Assembly: GCA_017620335.1 (NCBI GenBank)
Contig: JAFZQO010000026.1
Span: forward strand, 1 to 64,000
Origin: Bacteroidales bacterium
GTDB taxonomy: Bacteria; Bacteroidota; Bacteroidia; Bacteroidales; UBA932
Direction: 5' to 3'
DNA length: 64,000 nt
The notes below the pieces were generated by a model. It made no database searches. It had not been told where the DNA came from and was given only the letters and a program-made list of their open reading frames with translations. A program made the position numbers and the translations under genes. Shown here one piece after another: positions 8,984 through 16,916 of the stretch. Each line of letters starts with the position of its first letter. Position 1 is the first letter of the stretch.

Positions 8984-10374
8984 TCTTCAGGAAGGAACAT
9001 GGGATCCCACGCGGGAAGGAGTATGGGCTTCTGGTCGAGCATCTTCATGATGTCTGCGGGCACGTACTTCTTCTCCAGGACAAGGCGGAACATGTACTCG
9101 TTGAACCACTCGTCGGTCATGATGATGTTCCCCTTGTAGCCGGAGGAAGCGCCCCAGCTGTTCTCCACCATCCATTTCTTCGGCTTGCCCGCGGCGTCCA
9201 GGTCGACGGCCTTGAGGGTCATGGCGTGGGATGAGCCGCTGGCGTGGGTCATGATGCGCTGGCGCTTGTCCATTGTGAACTCCACGCCCATGAGCGAGTC
9301 GTAGTCGAAATTGTTCAGGTCGGCGACGCCCTTGCTGCGGTTGAGGAACTTGTTGACGTCGCAGGAGAAGTACATGGCGGTATTGTCCTTGATGGAAGCT
9401 ATGGCCATCTCCTTGATGCGTTCGATGGGGAGGTTGACGTACACCCAGTTCTGGCCGTCATAGACGTGGCGATCATAATCGATTTCATAGACCTTGCCGT
9501 ACTCGCGGGTGGGGTCGTTCATCACCATCACGTAGTTGTTCTCCAGGTCGGTGCCGACGAACTCGTCGTAGAAAGCCTTCGGAGTGTAGGTCTTGCTGCT
9601 CACGAAATTGCCCTTTGAGTCGTAGCGGGCCCACTCGAACTCGGTAGGAGGCACTCCGAGGCAGAGGGCGAGGATGTGATAGACTTCCTTGAGCATGTCG
9701 GTCTTCATGGCGTACACGTCGTCCCTGCGGGTGGCGGCGCGCAGCTTGAGGCCGTCCTGACGGAGGAGGGTCTTCAGCTGGGTGGACATGGCCGAGGTGC
9801 TGTTGGCGCTGAGGGTCTCGGGCATGGCGTCCGCCGGGACCACGCCGTATTTCATGATGAGGTTGGACACGCCGGTGAACTGACCTCCGTCACCGATGGG
9901 GTTGGCGAAGAGCCAGTCGACCTTGCGGTCGGAGAAATCCAGTTCCTTGGTGTCGATCACCCCCTGCAGGAAGAGGTTGGCCTTCTCCAGCTGGTCATAG
10001 AAGAAAAGGTAGTTCTGCGAGAAGGTGAAGTCGCCCAGGTCAAACTTGTCTATCATTTTGGCCCTCAGGACGTTGAGCCCGGAGAAGAGCCAGCAGCGGC
10101 CGGACGACTTCTGGTCCGTGATGCCGCGGGTCTTCACCTCGTCGGAGAAATGCGTGTCGATCATCGCGATGTTGTCGGCGTTCTCCGCCAGCACGGTGAT
10201 GGACGTGGTGTTGAGGGCGTTGCGCAGGGCCTTGTCGGCCGGAGTGCCGGCGTAGCCCTTGCTGATCTCCTTGAGCATCTCGGCCGAAATGCCGCCCCCG
10301 GCGGTCTGGGCGCCCATGCCGGAGGCGAAGAGCAGCGCGGCTGCCGCCGCTGCGAAAAATCTTTTCATTGTCAT
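8980..10374 (-). CDS. Exported C1-family aminopeptidase (bleomycin-hydrolase type)
   Basis: 464 residues, a papain-fold cysteine aminopeptidase of the PepC/bleomycin hydrolase group. The triad is visible: Cys near residue 93 in SSGRCWLFSG, His in GSSHAMT and Asn in VENSWG. Unlike classical PepC it begins with a signal peptide (about 1-22, ending SGMGA), so it should act in the periplasm or at the surface on peptides. A second ATG two codons in (10368) is equally possible. It lies 14 bp downstream of the small lipoprotein gene and overlaps the flavin-reductase-like gene by 4 bp, which implies joint expression. Confidence 0.88.
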   Translation of the reverse strand: MTMKRFFAAAAAALLFASGMGAQTAGGGISAEMLKEISKGYAGTPADKALRNALNTTSITVLAENADNIAMIDTHFSDEVKTRGITDQKSSGRCWLFSGLNVLRAKMIDKFDLGDFTFSQNYLFFYDQLEKANLFLQGVIDTKELDFSDRKVDWLFANPIGDGGQFTGVSNLIMKYGVVPADAMPETLSANSTSAMSTQLKTLLRQDGLKLRAATRRDDVYAMKTDMLKEVYHILALCLGVPPTEFEWARYDSKGNFVSSKTYTPKAFYDEFVGTDLENNYVMVMNDPTREYGKVYEIDYDRHVYDGQNWVYVNLPIERIKEMAIASIKDNTAMYFSCDVNKFLNRSKGVADLNNFDYDSLMGVEFTMDKRQRIMTHASGSSHAMTLKAVDLDAAGKPKKWMVENSWGASSGYKGNIIMTDEWFNEYMFRLVLEKKYVPADIMKMLDQKPILLPAWDPMFLPEE

Positions 10375-10388
10375 ATACTATGTATTGT

Positions 10389-10808
10389 TTATTCCTGTAC
10401 GTGGATCACGACTCCGATCTGCTCCTTGCGGTTCCACAGCCAGAAGCGTCCGGAACGGTCGGCCTTCTTGACATGGAAGGTCAGGTCGCTGCGTGTGACT
10501 ACGTCGCTGCGGTTGGTCCAGGTGATGCTGCCCTTGGCCTTCTGCCCTTCCGCTGTGGGGACAAGGTTGAGGTTGACGCAATAGTAGTCGGACATGTTGT
10601 CCGTGTGCACGCGGAACTCGCATTTCCTGCGGTTGAACGCCGTCTGGCAGGTGAGGGGATCGTACTTGAACACGACCTGTCCCTTCACCCGGAGGTTACA
10701 GTCGGTGGTGTTGACGAATTCGGGGTCCGCCTTCCCTCCTTCGCAGGAGGAGAGGATGAGGCAGCCCAGCAGGGCCGCGAAGATGGTTATGCGGGCTGGA
10801 AGTCTCAT
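10389..10808 (-). CDS. Small lipoprotein of unknown function
   Basis: 139 residues with a lipoprotein signal (Cys22 in LILSSC). The mature part (about 117 residues) is beta-strand-rich, with several Cys residues and no recognised motif. The gene overlaps the end of the M6 protease gene by 4 bp and precedes the C1 peptidase by 14 bp, so it is co-produced with two exported peptidases. A role as a partner, anchor or inhibitor of one of them is a guess from position only. Confidence 0.7.
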   Translation of the reverse strand: MRLPARITIFAALLGCLILSSCEGGKADPEFVNTTDCNLRVKGQVVFKYDPLTCQTAFNRRKCEFRVHTDNMSDYYCVNLNLVPTAEGQKAKGSITWTNRSDVVTRSDLTFHVKKADRSGRFWLWNRKEQIGVVIHVQE

Positions 10809-12931
10809 TTCACTGTGATCTGCTTGGTGATGACGTCTGTGCTGCCGTCCTCGTAGTCCACGACGGCCTTGAGCGTGCCGCTGCCCTGGACGGTATAATA
10901 CCCGGAGCCGTCCGTAGTCAGGACGCTGTCGGAGAACACCCAGTTGACGCGGGCGGCGCCGCGGGCGTTGAAAACGCGCAGCGGCATGCGCCCGCCCCTC
11001 CTGAACGACCCGTCGGAGTTGCGCTCCGCGGAGTTCAGATATATGAACGGATAGCCGTCGGTGTAGTATTTCTTGGTGGTGAAGCCGGCCGTGACGTAGT
11101 TCTCGGGGGAGTCGGGATTATACACCGAGACGGTGTATGACTTGTCCGGTGACAGGCCCTCGAAGGTGTATGAGTAGGAACCGGGCGCATAGGGCTTGAC
11201 GCGGTATACCGTGGCGTTGCCGCCGGCCGGCTTTATACTGATACAGCTCTCCGCGTTGGAGGGACCGGTCATGTTCCAAAGGACTATGGCCGCATCCTGG
11301 AACTCCTCCACCTTCTCGATGGTGAGGGGGCCGGTGATGGAGAAGGTTACGAAAGTGCCTTCCTTCTTTATGCCGGTGATGCCGACCTCGGGCTGGCCGC
11401 CGCTCCACCAGCTCATCGGCGGATTGGAAGAAGCGTTGAAGGCGGTGTGGGTACTGTTAGGCCAGAATACTTGGGAGACGTTCGTGGCGATGGGGACGGA
11501 TTCGACGAGGTCGAAGCAGGGATGGTCCGGATTGGCGTTGGCCTCGTTGTACCACCAGCGTTCGTGGGCGGTGAGGTTCTTCTCCTGCCCGTCGGAATAA
11601 CCGGCGTCGTTGGAGGAATCATCATAGTGGTAGATCAGCATGCCGGAACCGCCGACATACGCGTCCCAGCCTTCCGTAGCGCGGCATTCGAAGAAATAGT
11701 ATTCGCCTCTGGTGTCCGTCTCCGCGATGAAATACCGCTTCTGCGAGCTCAGGGGAGCGAGGGTCTGGCCGCCGAGTTCGAATTCCTCGGCGGTACCCAG
11801 CCCGAGCGTCCAGAGTTCCATGGAGTTGTAGTTCGGCGGGGTGTTGCCGTTGTTGTTGTAGTTGCCGTGGTCCATGAGGCTGGTGGTGCCCCAGACGGCG
11901 TTGCACTGTCCGCCGCTGTCTTCGTAGTCGGTGTCATAGATGTCCATGAGCCCGAGGGAGTGGCTGTATTCGTGGCAGAAAGTGCCTATCGTGGTGAATA
12001 TCTCTTTCCAGGAATCGTCGCGTGAAAGTTCTGTGGAAATGGCGTAGGAATTGATGACCTTGCCATCCAGGCTGAGCCTTATGCCGGCTTCCCTGAGATA
12101 CCACTGGTGGGACCAGATATGGTCCTCACTCGCTCCTTCCGCCTCGTCGTGGCCCGCCACGAAGACGAAGACGTTGTCAACCTCCCCGTCGCCGTTGCAG
12201 TCGAACTGGGAGAAGTCTATCTGAGAGTCCAGCATCTGGCAGGCTTCCTTGACCGCATCTGGAGCCCTCTTGTCTTCTCCTTTGTCGTTATTCTCACCAT
12301 AGTACGCATAGCCGTTGGAAAGGGTTATGACAGGGCTGACAGTGAATTCGAAATCGCATACGCCTTCGAACTGGTCGTTGAAGTAGTCGATGGCGCTGCC
12401 AGAGGCTCCTCCATATGAATAGCCGTGCTGCGTGAGCATGTTCACGAAGCTGTCGCGGCCGAACTTGAACTTGAGATCCTGGAACTGGACGAGGATGATG
12501 ATGCCTTTCATGGTGGAGGAACCGGCCTTGGTGGCCTTGGCGGCGGGGGAGGCGCGGCGGGCGCTGCGCGCGGCGTTTGCCGCTGCGCGCCTCTGCGCCC
12601 CGCGGGCCATAAGTATCCCGTAGGGGATGTTGCGGGACGCGACGGCCGCCGCGGAAGCCCCGTTCGAGGGCGTGACGCGCACGCCGGTATTCCGTTTGAT
12701 CCCCGAGATGTCGTACGCCGCGTAGCACCAGTATCCGTCCGCTCCCTTGGTGACGGCCCTGCCGTCCTCGGTACGGACTATCCTGCAGAACTCGTCGCCG
12801 GAAACGACGATACGGAGTTCCGTGCCGTCAGGTTGGCGCATCGTCACCGCCGTCCCCCTCGCGGGAATGGCATGGACTTGCAGTGTCGCTGACAGAAGGA
12901 ACAGTATGGAGAATATGAACCGTTTTTTCAT
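10805..12931 (-). CDS. Secreted M6-family metalloprotease
   Basis: 708 residues from the ATG at 12931 (an upstream GTG at 12946 adds five residues and is less likely). It has a signal peptide (about 1-22, ending TLQVHA), an N-terminal region typical of Bacteroidetes M6 proteins, and the catalytic zinc site near residue 320, CHEYSHSLGLMDIYD, giving the HEXXHXXGXXD pattern of immune-inhibitor-A-like proteases. The C-terminal third carries fibronectin-III-like beta modules (for example YTFEGLSPDKSYTVSVYNPD). It is first gene of the four-gene leftward set. Such enzymes degrade extracellular proteins; the substrate here is unknown. Confidence 0.9.
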   Translation of the reverse strand: MKKRFIFSILFLLSATLQVHAIPARGTAVTMRQPDGTELRIVVSGDEFCRIVRTEDGRAVTKGADGYWCYAAYDISGIKRNTGVRVTPSNGASAAAVASRNIPYGILMARGAQRRAAANAARSARRASPAAKATKAGSSTMKGIIILVQFQDLKFKFGRDSFVNMLTQHGYSYGGASGSAIDYFNDQFEGVCDFEFTVSPVITLSNGYAYYGENNDKGEDKRAPDAVKEACQMLDSQIDFSQFDCNGDGEVDNVFVFVAGHDEAEGASEDHIWSHQWYLREAGIRLSLDGKVINSYAISTELSRDDSWKEIFTTIGTFCHEYSHSLGLMDIYDTDYEDSGGQCNAVWGTTSLMDHGNYNNNGNTPPNYNSMELWTLGLGTAEEFELGGQTLAPLSSQKRYFIAETDTRGEYYFFECRATEGWDAYVGGSGMLIYHYDDSSNDAGYSDGQEKNLTAHERWWYNEANANPDHPCFDLVESVPIATNVSQVFWPNSTHTAFNASSNPPMSWWSGGQPEVGITGIKKEGTFVTFSITGPLTIEKVEEFQDAAIVLWNMTGPSNAESCISIKPAGGNATVYRVKPYAPGSYSYTFEGLSPDKSYTVSVYNPDSPENYVTAGFTTKKYYTDGYPFIYLNSAERNSDGSFRRGGRMPLRVFNARGAARVNWVFSDSVLTTDGSGYYTVQGSGTLKAVVDYEDGSTDVITKQITVK

Positions 12932-12985
12932 ACTTTGCCCTGTCACAAAAAGTATGCATAGTTACGAAAAAAGGGGGAGAAAAAC

Positions 12986-13027
12986 AAAAAAAGAAAGAGC
13001 CGGTCACCTCACGGCTTCCCGACTCTT
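12986..13027 (-). terminator. Terminator of the histone H1-like gene
   Basis: On the minus strand a 9-bp stem with one G-U pair (13027-13019 with 13003-12995) encloses a 15-nt loop and is followed by a T-rich tract. It lies 83 bp after the histone-like stop, leaving a 3' untranslated region that contains GTTTAGGTT just before the hairpin. Confidence 0.75.
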
Positions 13028-13109
13028 AGACGTGTACTAAAACCTAAACCTATTATATAGATGCAAAAGGTCTTAGAAACGTTGCATTGTCAAATGATTT
13101 TTTTCAAAA

Positions 13110-13286
13110 CTATTTCTTTGCCTCATCGACGGAGACCTTCCTGAATTCCTTGAGGTCCTTCATGAGGTCGAGGGCGACCTTGCGGGCGCGGGCACCGGCG
13201 GCCTTGTTGCCTTTGACTACCTGGGCGCTGGCGTTCTCCTGGAAAACAGCGGCCTCAGCAATGATTTTTTCGACAAGCTCTTTCAT
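13110..13286 (-). CDS. Histone H1-like (Hc1-type) nucleoid protein
   Basis: A 58-residue, Lys/Arg/Ala-rich protein below the usual ORF length cut-off. It begins MKELVEKIIAEAAVF, has the basic alanine-rich core KGNKAAGARARK and ends KEFRKVSVDEAKK. This pattern is that of the short histone H1-like proteins found throughout Bacteroidetes, thought to bind and compact DNA. The reading frame is open from the ATG at 13286 to the TAG at 13110. A promoter lies upstream and a hairpin terminator downstream, so it is an independent gene. Confidence 0.9.
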   Translation of the reverse strand: MKELVEKIIAEAAVFQENASAQVVKGNKAAGARARKVALDLMKDLKEFRKVSVDEAKK

Positions 13287-13355
13287 CTTTGAATAATTTT
13301 GAGGTTTATAATTATGAATTGTAACAGATTCCTTATAGGGGATTGGTTCTTTCGT

Positions 13356-13387
13356 GCAAGATATAAATTATTATCCTCAATTCCAAA
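13356..13387 (-). promoter_or_regulatory. Promoter of the histone H1-like gene
   Basis: On the minus strand TTTG (13384-13387), 20 bp, then TATCTTGC (13356-13363), an imperfect -7 box. The leader would be about 62 nt. Confidence 0.5.
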
Positions 13388-13390
13388 TAT

Positions 13391-13960
13391 TTAAGATTTT
13401 TTTGTATTCAGAAGGTTCATTGCGCGTCCAGGCCCTCCCGTGGCGAACTCCTTTATGCCAGCGATGACGTCCACGCTCAGCTCCCTGATCCTTTCCTTCT
13501 GCTCCTCGTCGATCTCGCCGAGCACGTAATCCACCTGGCCTCCGCGGGCGAAGCCGTTGCCTATCCCTATGCGTATGCGGGCGTACTCCTGGGTGCCGAG
13601 GGCGTCCTCGATGTCCCTGAGCCCGTTGTGGCCTCCGTCGCTGCCCTGCATGCGCATCCTTACCGTCCCGAAGGGGAGGTTGAGGTCGTCGCAGATGACG
13701 ATGATCCTCTCCGTGGGAACGTTCATCTTGTGCATCCAGTAACGGACGGCGTTACCGCTGAGGTTCATATATGTCGAAGGTTTCAGCAGGATGAACTTCC
13801 TGCCCTTGTAGGAGCACTCCGCCACGCTGCCGTAGCGTCTGGTCTCGAAAAGAAGATTGGATGCCTGAGCCCAGGCATCCAATACCATAAATCCCATGTT
13901 GTGCCTGGTCGAAGCGTACTCGGCGCCGATGTTTCCCAATCCGACGACAAGGTAGTTCAT
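13391..13960 (-). CDS. pth: Peptidyl-tRNA hydrolase
   Basis: 189 residues. It releases tRNA from peptidyl-tRNA dropped by stalled ribosomes. Hallmarks are Asn10 in GLGNIG, the catalytic His20 in STRHNMGF, the CDDLNLPFG segment and GGHNGLRDI. The ATG at 13960 is chosen because the family always begins at this point (MNYLVVGLGN) and a GGATCC-like purine-rich site precedes it; the frame stays open upstream only inside rplY. It follows rplY by 25 bp, the common rplY-pth arrangement, and ends against the histone-like promoter region. Confidence 0.96.
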   Translation of the reverse strand: MNYLVVGLGNIGAEYASTRHNMGFMVLDAWAQASNLLFETRRYGSVAECSYKGRKFILLKPSTYMNLSGNAVRYWMHKMNVPTERIIVICDDLNLPFGTVRMRMQGSDGGHNGLRDIEDALGTQEYARIRIGIGNGFARGGQVDYVLGEIDEEQKERIRELSVDVIAGIKEFATGGPGRAMNLLNTKKS

Positions 13961-13985
13961 ACCAGGATCCTCAACAGGCTTCCGG

Positions 13986-14561
13986 CTACTCAGCAGTCTC
14001 CTGAGCCACCATGTTACGCGTAGACTTGACACCGCAGATGATAGTATCCTTGTCGGAGATGACGGAGATCTTGTCGAACTTGAGGTCGCCTGCCTTGATC
14101 TTCTTGTCAAGGGCGAGGGAAGAGATGTCGACGGTAACGTCGTCGGGGAGGTCCTTCATGAGGGCGCTGATGCGGATGAAGCGGGAGTTCTGGGTGAACT
14201 TACCACCCTGCTGCACGCCGATGGAGTGTCCGGTGATGATCACGGGAACCTTGATGGCGATGGGCTTCTCCTCGTTCACGGCCAGGAAATCCACATGGAG
14301 GCAACGGTCGCTCACCGGGTGGAACTGGAGTTCGTGGAGGACGGCGGTGTAGGCCTTGCCATTGTCAAGGACGAGGTCCACGATGTAGGACTTGGGGGTG
14401 TTGGTGAGAGCCTTGAGCTCTTTCTCGTCCACGGTGAAGAGGATGTTCTCCATGCCGAGGCCGTAGAGGTTGCAAGGGACGACTCCCTGCTTGCGGAAAG
14501 CCTTGACGACCGCCTTGTTACCGACCTGGCGGATCTGGCCTTTCAATTCAAAATGCTGCAT
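13986..14561 (-). CDS. rplY: 50S ribosomal protein L25 (Ctc type)
   Basis: 191 residues. It binds 5S rRNA in the large subunit. The N-terminal L25 domain (QHFELKGQIRQVGNKAVVKA, then GVVPCNLYG) is joined to the beta-rich C-terminal domain typical of the longer Ctc/TL5 form. It is cotranscribed with pth. A consensus promoter and an 80-nt leader with two hairpins precede it. Confidence 0.95.
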   Translation of the reverse strand: MQHFELKGQIRQVGNKAVVKAFRKQGVVPCNLYGLGMENILFTVDEKELKALTNTPKSYIVDLVLDNGKAYTAVLHELQFHPVSDRCLHVDFLAVNEEKPIAIKVPVIITGHSIGVQQGGKFTQNSRFIRISALMKDLPDDVTVDISSLALDKKIKAGDLKFDKISVISDKDTIICGVKSTRNMVAQETAE

Positions 14562-14590
14562 TTTTAATACTGTTAAAATGTGTTACTCAG

Positions 14591-14636
14591 CCCCGGACCT
14601 GCCGGGGCCCCATTGCACCAAAAGCCGACGGCTTTT
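14591..14636 (-). promoter_or_regulatory. Two hairpins in the rplY leader
   Basis: Between the predicted start (near 14642) and the rplY ATG there are two compact hairpins: AAAAGCC-GAC-GGCTTTT (14620-14636) and CCCCGG-ACCTG-CCGGGG (14591-14607). A structured leader before a ribosomal protein gene suggests autoregulation or attenuation. No known motif was recognised. Confidence 0.5.
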
Positions 14637-14648
14637 CAAATGCGGGCG

Positions 14649-14679
14649 CAAAGATAGGAAAAAAATTGTTAATCAACAA
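14649..14679 (-). promoter_or_regulatory. Consensus promoter of rplY-pth
   Basis: On the minus strand TTG (14677-14679), 20 bp, then TATCTTTG (14649-14656), an exact Bacteroidetes promoter. Its -33 element lies inside the last codons of the upstream clostripain-like gene. Confidence 0.8.
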
Positions 14680-16012
14680 GTCCCGTGGCCTTGTTCCATG
14701 CAAGATCCTTGTAATGGCTGTCAAGGAAAGATGAACCCATGCTCGGAAGATACATGCTGAAACCGCAGTAAGTGCGGATGGTGAAGCCTCCGTAACCCTT
14801 CAGGAACTCCTCCGTGGCCGCTTTGTAGAGAACGCAGCCGTTGAGGGCGGACTTCAGCGAATTGTGTTCCGCGTCGTCCATCCCGGCATGCACCAGGACG
14901 TCCTCGAGATCATAGAACCAGTGTTTCTGGTAACGGTAATAGCGCTGGACGACGTACGGGTCCAGCTCCTCGAGCCCAGTGGCGTATTTCAGGAAAAGTG
15001 TGCGGCAGATCTCCGCGACCGGCTCAAGCTTCGTGCAGTCGATAAGCGAAATGGTGGCAGCGCGGTCGCTCTTGTCGGCCTTGTCGGCATACTGCTGGAA
15101 GTAGTCGTCCACGACGGCCCGGATATCGGGCTGGGGCCTCTCGAGCAGGAGCCCCACAAGGTTTTTGTAATTGAATCCGTCAGCGAGTATCTCGGTCTGT
15201 GAGAAACCGATCTGGTCACAGACGTCCTTCAACTCATAGGCCACTTCTATGCACCCCATCAGGCAGGCGTCGAAAAGAAGATAATCCAGATGCATCGGGA
15301 TGGCATCCTTGAAATCAAGCAGTTCCAGCTCCGTCGCGACCGATTCAGGTTTATGCATTGTAACACTCTTCGTAAGAGGTTCACCCGGGAGCAATTCTCG
15401 CTCCTCATGATAGAAACTGCCGTCCGGGAAAACGAAAACTGAGGGAACCGCCTTCCGCCCGGCGGAGTAATGAGGTTCAAAATACTCAGGATGTTCATAA
15501 TAACCTGAAGGCAACCATCCGCTGGCGTGGGAAGACAGGACCATGCCATAATGGTCGGATTTGAACAGGCGCTGGATGTCTTGCAAGACGGTCTTCATCG
15601 TTGCCGGGTCGGCCAGATGCGCTGAAGGATAGGTCTTTATCGTATCTGCAACAATCTCGTTCTTCCCGTTCCTGTACAGTCTCCACAGCTTGGGATAGGT
15701 TTCTTTTCCTGAGATTACAGTCCTTTCAATGGTTTCTTTTCCATTGATAACCTTTTTGGTTTTCTGAATAACAGGAAGATGGCTAACAATCAGGAATACC
15801 TTTTTTTCATTCTGTTTAGGGAGATATCCCTCTTTGATACAGTCGATGTCCTCATCAAGATATTTGGCGAGGTTGTTGACCCCTGCGGAATAGAGGATAG
15901 CGACCTGCTCATAAGTGATGTCCTCCGGGTCATCGTGGCCGCACTGGCAACCGCTCACCAGCGAAAAAACCGCGGTGAGTACCAGCAAGACCTTGGCAAA
16001 CATCCTTTTCAT
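14669..16012 (-). CDS. Clostripain-family (C11) cysteine protease lipoprotein
   Basis: 447 residues from the ATG at 16012, with a lipoprotein signal ending at Cys22 (SLVSGC). The C11 catalytic dyad is visible: His162 in SSHASGW and Cys250 in DACLMGCIEVAYEL. C11 enzymes cleave after Arg or Lys, and gut Bacteroidales use them at the cell surface. The frame continues upstream of 16012, but those codons lack a signal peptide and overlap xerD. The gene starts 19 bp after xerD, and a -7 box (16020-16027) lies only 7 bp before its ATG, so it could be leaderless or read through from xerD. Confidence 0.87.
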   Translation of the reverse strand: MKRMFAKVLLVLTAVFSLVSGCQCGHDDPEDITYEQVAILYSAGVNNLAKYLDEDIDCIKEGYLPKQNEKKVFLIVSHLPVIQKTKKVINGKETIERTVISGKETYPKLWRLYRNGKNEIVADTIKTYPSAHLADPATMKTVLQDIQRLFKSDHYGMVLSSHASGWLPSGYYEHPEYFEPHYSAGRKAVPSVFVFPDGSFYHEERELLPGEPLTKSVTMHKPESVATELELLDFKDAIPMHLDYLLFDACLMGCIEVAYELKDVCDQIGFSQTEILADGFNYKNLVGLLLERPQPDIRAVVDDYFQQYADKADKSDRAATISLIDCTKLEPVAEICRTLFLKYATGLEELDPYVVQRYYRYQKHWFYDLEDVLVHAGMDDAEHNSLKSALNGCVLYKAATEEFLKGYGGFTIRTYCGFSMYLPSMGSSFLDSHYKDLAWNKATGLVD

Positions 16013-16019
16013 ATCCCTG

Positions 16020-16027
16020 CAAATATA
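16020..16027 (-). promoter_or_regulatory. -7 box immediately before the C11 protease ATG
   Basis: TATATTTG on the minus strand with only 7 bp to the ATG at 16012, placing the start of transcription at or within a few bases of the start codon. Confidence 0.5.
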
Positions 16028-16031
16028 CGCT

Positions 16032-16916
16032 TTATTTTTCTTTTCCGCGAGGATGGTGTGCAAGAATCGAGCCTTGCCACGAAGAGGAGTCGATATGGGT
16101 GTAGATTTCCGTGGTAAGGATGCTTTCATGCCCGAGCATCTCCTGCACCACTCGCAGGTCCGCGCCGTTCTCTACGAGATGCGTCGCGAAAGAATGTCTG
16201 AAGGTGTGCGGGGAGATGTCCTTGCGCACGCCGGCCAGCATTGCCTGCTTCTTGACCATGTTGAACATCGAGACGCGGCTGAGCTGCCCCCCGCGGAAGT
16301 TCAGGAAGACGAGGTCGTCGCAGCCCCTGGCCGGCTCGGGCCTCGCGCCGAACCAGGCTTCGAGGGCCTCGGCGGCCATTTCCCCCAGCGGAACCAGGCG
16401 TTCCTTGTCGCCCTTGCCCACTATCCTCAGAAAGCCTTCCTTCCGGTGGATCTGGGAGACCTTCAGGTTCACGGCCTCGCTCACGCGGAGGCCGCAGCCG
16501 TACAGGACCTCGAGTATGGCCCTGTCGCGGAGGCCTCCGGGCGTCGAGGTGTCCACGGATGCGATAATCCTGTCGACCTCCTCCACCGAGAGCACTTCGG
16601 GAAGGTAGCGGCCGATCTTGGGCGCGTCCACCCTGTCGCAGGGGTTCTCCTTAATCTCCCCTTCGAGTATCATCCAGTCGAAGAACGAGCGGAAAGCGCT
16701 CAGCAGGCGCGCCTGGGAACGCTTGGAAAGCGTCTCCGAGCGCGCCGACAGGTAGTCGACGATGTCGGCTGACTTCACGGCGGAGGCCTCCAGCCCGCTT
16801 TCCCCGAAGAAGAGCGAGAGGTCGGAGCAGTAGCCCGCCACCGTCTTCGGTGACAGGCCCCGCTCTATCTTGAGATAGTATGCGTAATCCTTAAAGAGCC
16901 GAGTAGTTGCGTCCAT
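16032..16916 (-). CDS. xerD: Tyrosine recombinase XerD/XerC
   Basis: 294 residues. A cytoplasmic recombinase resolving chromosome dimers at dif. It has an N-terminal SAM-like core-binding domain (about 1-95) and a C-terminal catalytic domain with all active residues: Arg144 in CGLRVSE, Lys168 in GKGDK, His237 and Arg240 in SPHTFRHSFATH, His263 in LGHES, and the nucleophile Tyr272 in IYTHI. Length and motifs fit housekeeping XerD/C rather than an element integrase, and no mobile-element genes are adjacent. It overlaps the upstream dipeptidyl-peptidase gene by 26 bp. Confidence 0.9.
   Translation of the reverse strand: MDATTRLFKDYAYYLKIERGLSPKTVAGYCSDLSLFFGESGLEASAVKSADIVDYLSARSETLSKRSQARLLSAFRSFFDWMILEGEIKENPCDRVDAPKIGRYLPEVLSVEEVDRIIASVDTSTPGGLRDRAILEVLYGCGLRVSEAVNLKVSQIHRKEGFLRIVGKGDKERLVPLGEMAAEALEAWFGARPEPARGCDDLVFLNFRGGQLSRVSMFNMVKKQAMLAGVRKDISPHTFRHSFATHLVENGADLRVVQEMLGHESILTTEIYTHIDSSSWQGSILAHHPRGKEK

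Noticed and set aside
16032-16916. The tyrosine recombinase as a mobile-element integrase
   Set aside because: Its length, SAM-like N-terminal domain and housekeeping neighbours fit XerD/C; no excisionase, relaxase or attachment repeats are nearby.
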